A stretch of DNA of 8,059 nucleotides from Nitrospinota bacterium (GTDB lineage: Bacteria > Nitrospirota > Nitrospiria > Nitrospirales > UBA8639): the NCBI GenBank assembly GCA_022561525.1, contig JADFRB010000068.1, positions 1-8,059 on the forward strand. The letters are read 5' to 3'. Shown one piece after another: positions 6,770 to 8,059 of this stretch. Below the pieces are notes generated by a model. It searched no databases. It had not been told where the DNA came from and was given only the letters and a program-made list of their open reading frames with translations. The first letter of the stretch is position 1. Each line of letters opens with the position of its first letter. Both the position numbers and the translations under genes were made by a program.

Positions 6770-6773
6770 CCTC
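6770..6773 (-). promoter_or_regulatory. Ribosome binding site that fixes the start of the family-4 glycosyltransferase
   Basis: GAGG on the minus strand, separated by TTGTTG from ATG 6763. The spacing of six bases suits this ATG and argues against the in-frame TTG at 6769, which it directly abuts. Confidence 0.6.
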
Positions 6774-6829
6774 AGCTCGTTAACTCAACAGGGAAAATCT
6801 TTTTGCAGGCGTATGGATAAAATAATGGG

Positions 6830-7558
6830 CTAGAAACCGTTTCCAAGAATCTGTTGAAGCTTCCGGAAGGAAGGTACCATGACATACTGGTCCGAAGAAT
6901 GAAGCCTTCCCCAACCACTTCCAAGCTCGGCAAGAATGGCGCAGGGCATCCCAGCCGCTACAGCGCCTTTGGCATCTACCTCCGGTCGATCACCAACGTA
7001 CAGCACCTCTTCCGGCCGTAACTCCCAATATTTACAGGCATGAAGGAATCCGCGCGGATGAGGTTTAAATGCATTAACTTCTTTATCGGTTGAACACAAC
7101 ATGAGATCTACTTGATTGGTAAGCCCAAGCGCCTGGAGTTTTGCCCGAACGGGATAATCCGAAAACACGCCAATTCGCAAACCCTTCCGACCGACATCCG
7201 ACAAGAACGCTTCGATGCCCCTTCGCCTACAGTAGGGAAGATATTTGAGAGGTCGTCGATAGATCCACTCACTGACCACACGCTCCACATCAGTTGGCTC
7301 TACTCCGGCTCGCTCAGAAGCCTTCCGGTATTGCAACTCCAACAATAAGTAATCTTCAGGATTTCCAATTCGCCGCAAGTCTTCCCGAGCTGACCGAAAG
7401 CATCGGAGCGTCTGCACGGTCGAAATGGCCAACCGCCATGACTTCAGTGTCGCAGGCAGAGAGCAGAGCTCAAAAGCCATGAGGCCTTGTAAAGGTTTTT
7501 GATGGTACAACGTCCCATCGACATCAAACAGAACAGCCCGAAGGGATGAACCAAACAT
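6830..7558 (-). CDS. HAD-superfamily hydrolase (subfamily IA-like phosphatase)
   Basis: A 242-residue protein with all four HAD motifs: motif I DVDGTLY (12-18; nucleophile Asp12, acid/base Asp14), motif II FSDYP (132-136; Ser133), motif III Lys165 in AFKPHPRGF, and motif IV VGDRPEVDAKGA (188-199; Asp190, Asp195). The stretch 19-110 is helical-looking and forms the cap between motifs I and II, as in subfamily IA (phosphoglycolate phosphatase/haloacid dehalogenase type). It should hydrolyse a small phosphorylated metabolite in the cytoplasm; in this context a sugar phosphate or similar precursor is plausible but unproven. ATG 7558 lies eight bases after the stop of the upstream membrane protein, so the two genes are likely translationally coupled. 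Length and motif order are complete, so the enzyme is probably active. Confidence 0.88.
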   Translation of the reverse strand: MFGSSLRAVLFDVDGTLYHQKPLQGLMAFELCSLPATLKSWRLAISTVQTLRCFRSAREDLRRIGNPEDYLLLELQYRKASERAGVEPTDVERVVSEWIYRRPLKYLPYCRRRGIEAFLSDVGRKGLRIGVFSDYPVRAKLQALGLTNQVDLMLCSTDKEVNAFKPHPRGFLHACKYWELRPEEVLYVGDRPEVDAKGAVAAGMPCAILAELGSGWGRLHSSDQYVMVPSFRKLQQILGNGF

Positions 7559-7566
7559 GGCGGTAT

Positions 7567-8058
7567 TTACCCCAACAAAGAATCGACAAACGTTCTAAGA
7601 CGTTCCGTTTCCACGACGAGCACTTCTCGTCCCCATATCGCGAGTAGTGCGAGACAGGCAGCGATGGGAGCCGCAGCAACTCGGAACCCTTCGCGCAAAC
7701 GTTGCCAGCTGTGCTGGGTAATAGCCGAAGCCGCATACAGAATGAGAAAGGGAATGAGTGGGAGATGGTAGCGAGAATGGCCAAACACCAAGGTATGAAT
7801 ACCTGATACAAAGAAAATGATCAGCAGGAACAGCCAATGAATTCTCCGATCATCTGGTGCGGACAAGAAAACGCCCAGGCACGCCATTACCATCACCAGA
7901 GCATACGCCAGGATGATCACAACGGAAGCAAATACCGCGAACCATTGAGGAGGATGATAATATCCTACTCGGAATCCTCCAAGAATCGAGCGTTCTGGCC
8001 CCCAGAAACTGGCAAACTTGGCAATGGACCGTTTGACCGTCAACGCCGGATGCTCCAG
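7567..8058 (-). CDS. C-terminal part of a multispanning membrane glycosyltransferase (GT39/PMT-like), cut by the window edge
   Basis: The frame is open to the right edge and ends at TAA 7567-7569; 163 residues are visible. Sequence such as ASFWGPERSILGG near the beginning is typical of the periplasmic loop before the last helices of bacterial 'glycosyltransferase family 39' proteins. It is followed by hydrophobic segments at about 7910-7970 and 7790-7850. Next comes the characteristic FGHSRYHLPLIPFLILYAA stretch (about 7730-7790), then another hydrophobic helix and a short tail. The SRYxLPxxPf motif marks the end of PMT_2-type GT-C enzymes. The catalytic N-terminal loop lies outside the window. 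The TTG at 8043 is not a real start because the coding sequence continues through it. It is the first visible gene of the minus-strand operon and precedes the HAD gene by eight bases. A paralogue-like role to the 4129-5520 gene is likely. Confidence 0.8.
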   Translation of the reverse strand: MEHPALTVKRSIAKFASFWGPERSILGGFRVGYYHPPQWFAVFASVVIILAYALVMVMACLGVFLSAPDDRRIHWLFLLIIFFVSGIHTLVFGHSRYHLPLIPFLILYAASAITQHSWQRLREGFRVAAAPIAACLALLAIWGREVLVVETERLRTFVDSLLG

Positions 8059-8059
8059 C

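Overview
The window looks like part of a bacterial surface-polysaccharide or exopolysaccharide locus. It contains a sulfotransferase, a polyprenyl-phosphate-type glycosyltransferase fused to a GtrA membrane domain, a cytoplasmic family-4 glycosyltransferase, two multispanning GT-C (PMT/ArnT-like) glycosyltransferases and a HAD phosphatase. The family-4 enzyme resembles the TIGR03087 group, known from bacteria with PEP-CTERM/EpsH (exosortase) systems, typically environmental Gram-negatives such as Proteobacteria and Nitrospirota. That fits the overall look of the sequence, but no rRNA or other marker gene fixes the taxon.

Layout. Positions 3-164 are the C-terminal end of an unidentified plus-strand protein. 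Positions 165-622 are an ambiguous stretch with no convincing gene. A sulfotransferase (623-1426, plus) follows. Positions 1427-2103 are scar tissue: a decayed reading frame with coding-like codon use (1445-1816), then the first 18 codons of an IS3-type orfA with an intact ribosome binding site (1874-1930). Next comes the GT2-GtrA gene (2104-3333, plus). Its last ~29 codons lie on the antisense strand of an IS256-family transposase relic (3244-3576, minus). Positions 3577-4128 hold more debris, including an 84-codon open minus-strand stretch. From 4129 to the right edge everything is one minus-strand operon, transcribed right to left: partial GT-C enzyme (8058-7567), HAD hydrolase (7558-6830), TIGR03087-like glycosyltransferase (6763-5573), GT-C enzyme (5520-4129).

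How the genes could work together (inference). The GT2-GtrA protein would load a sugar onto a polyprenyl phosphate and help expose it across the membrane. The GT-C enzymes would use such lipid-linked sugars on the periplasmic side. The family-4 enzyme would extend a glycan in the cytoplasm, and the sulfotransferase would add sulfate from PAPS to a glycan or other surface molecule. The HAD enzyme may dephosphorylate a sugar phosphate or related intermediate.

The most unusual observation is evolutionary rather than a new defence or mobile system. The 3' end of the GT2-GtrA gene appears to have been replaced by the antisense strand of a dead transposase, giving the enzyme a new C-terminal tail. 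I found no CRISPR array, tRNA, rRNA, integrase or complete mobile element.
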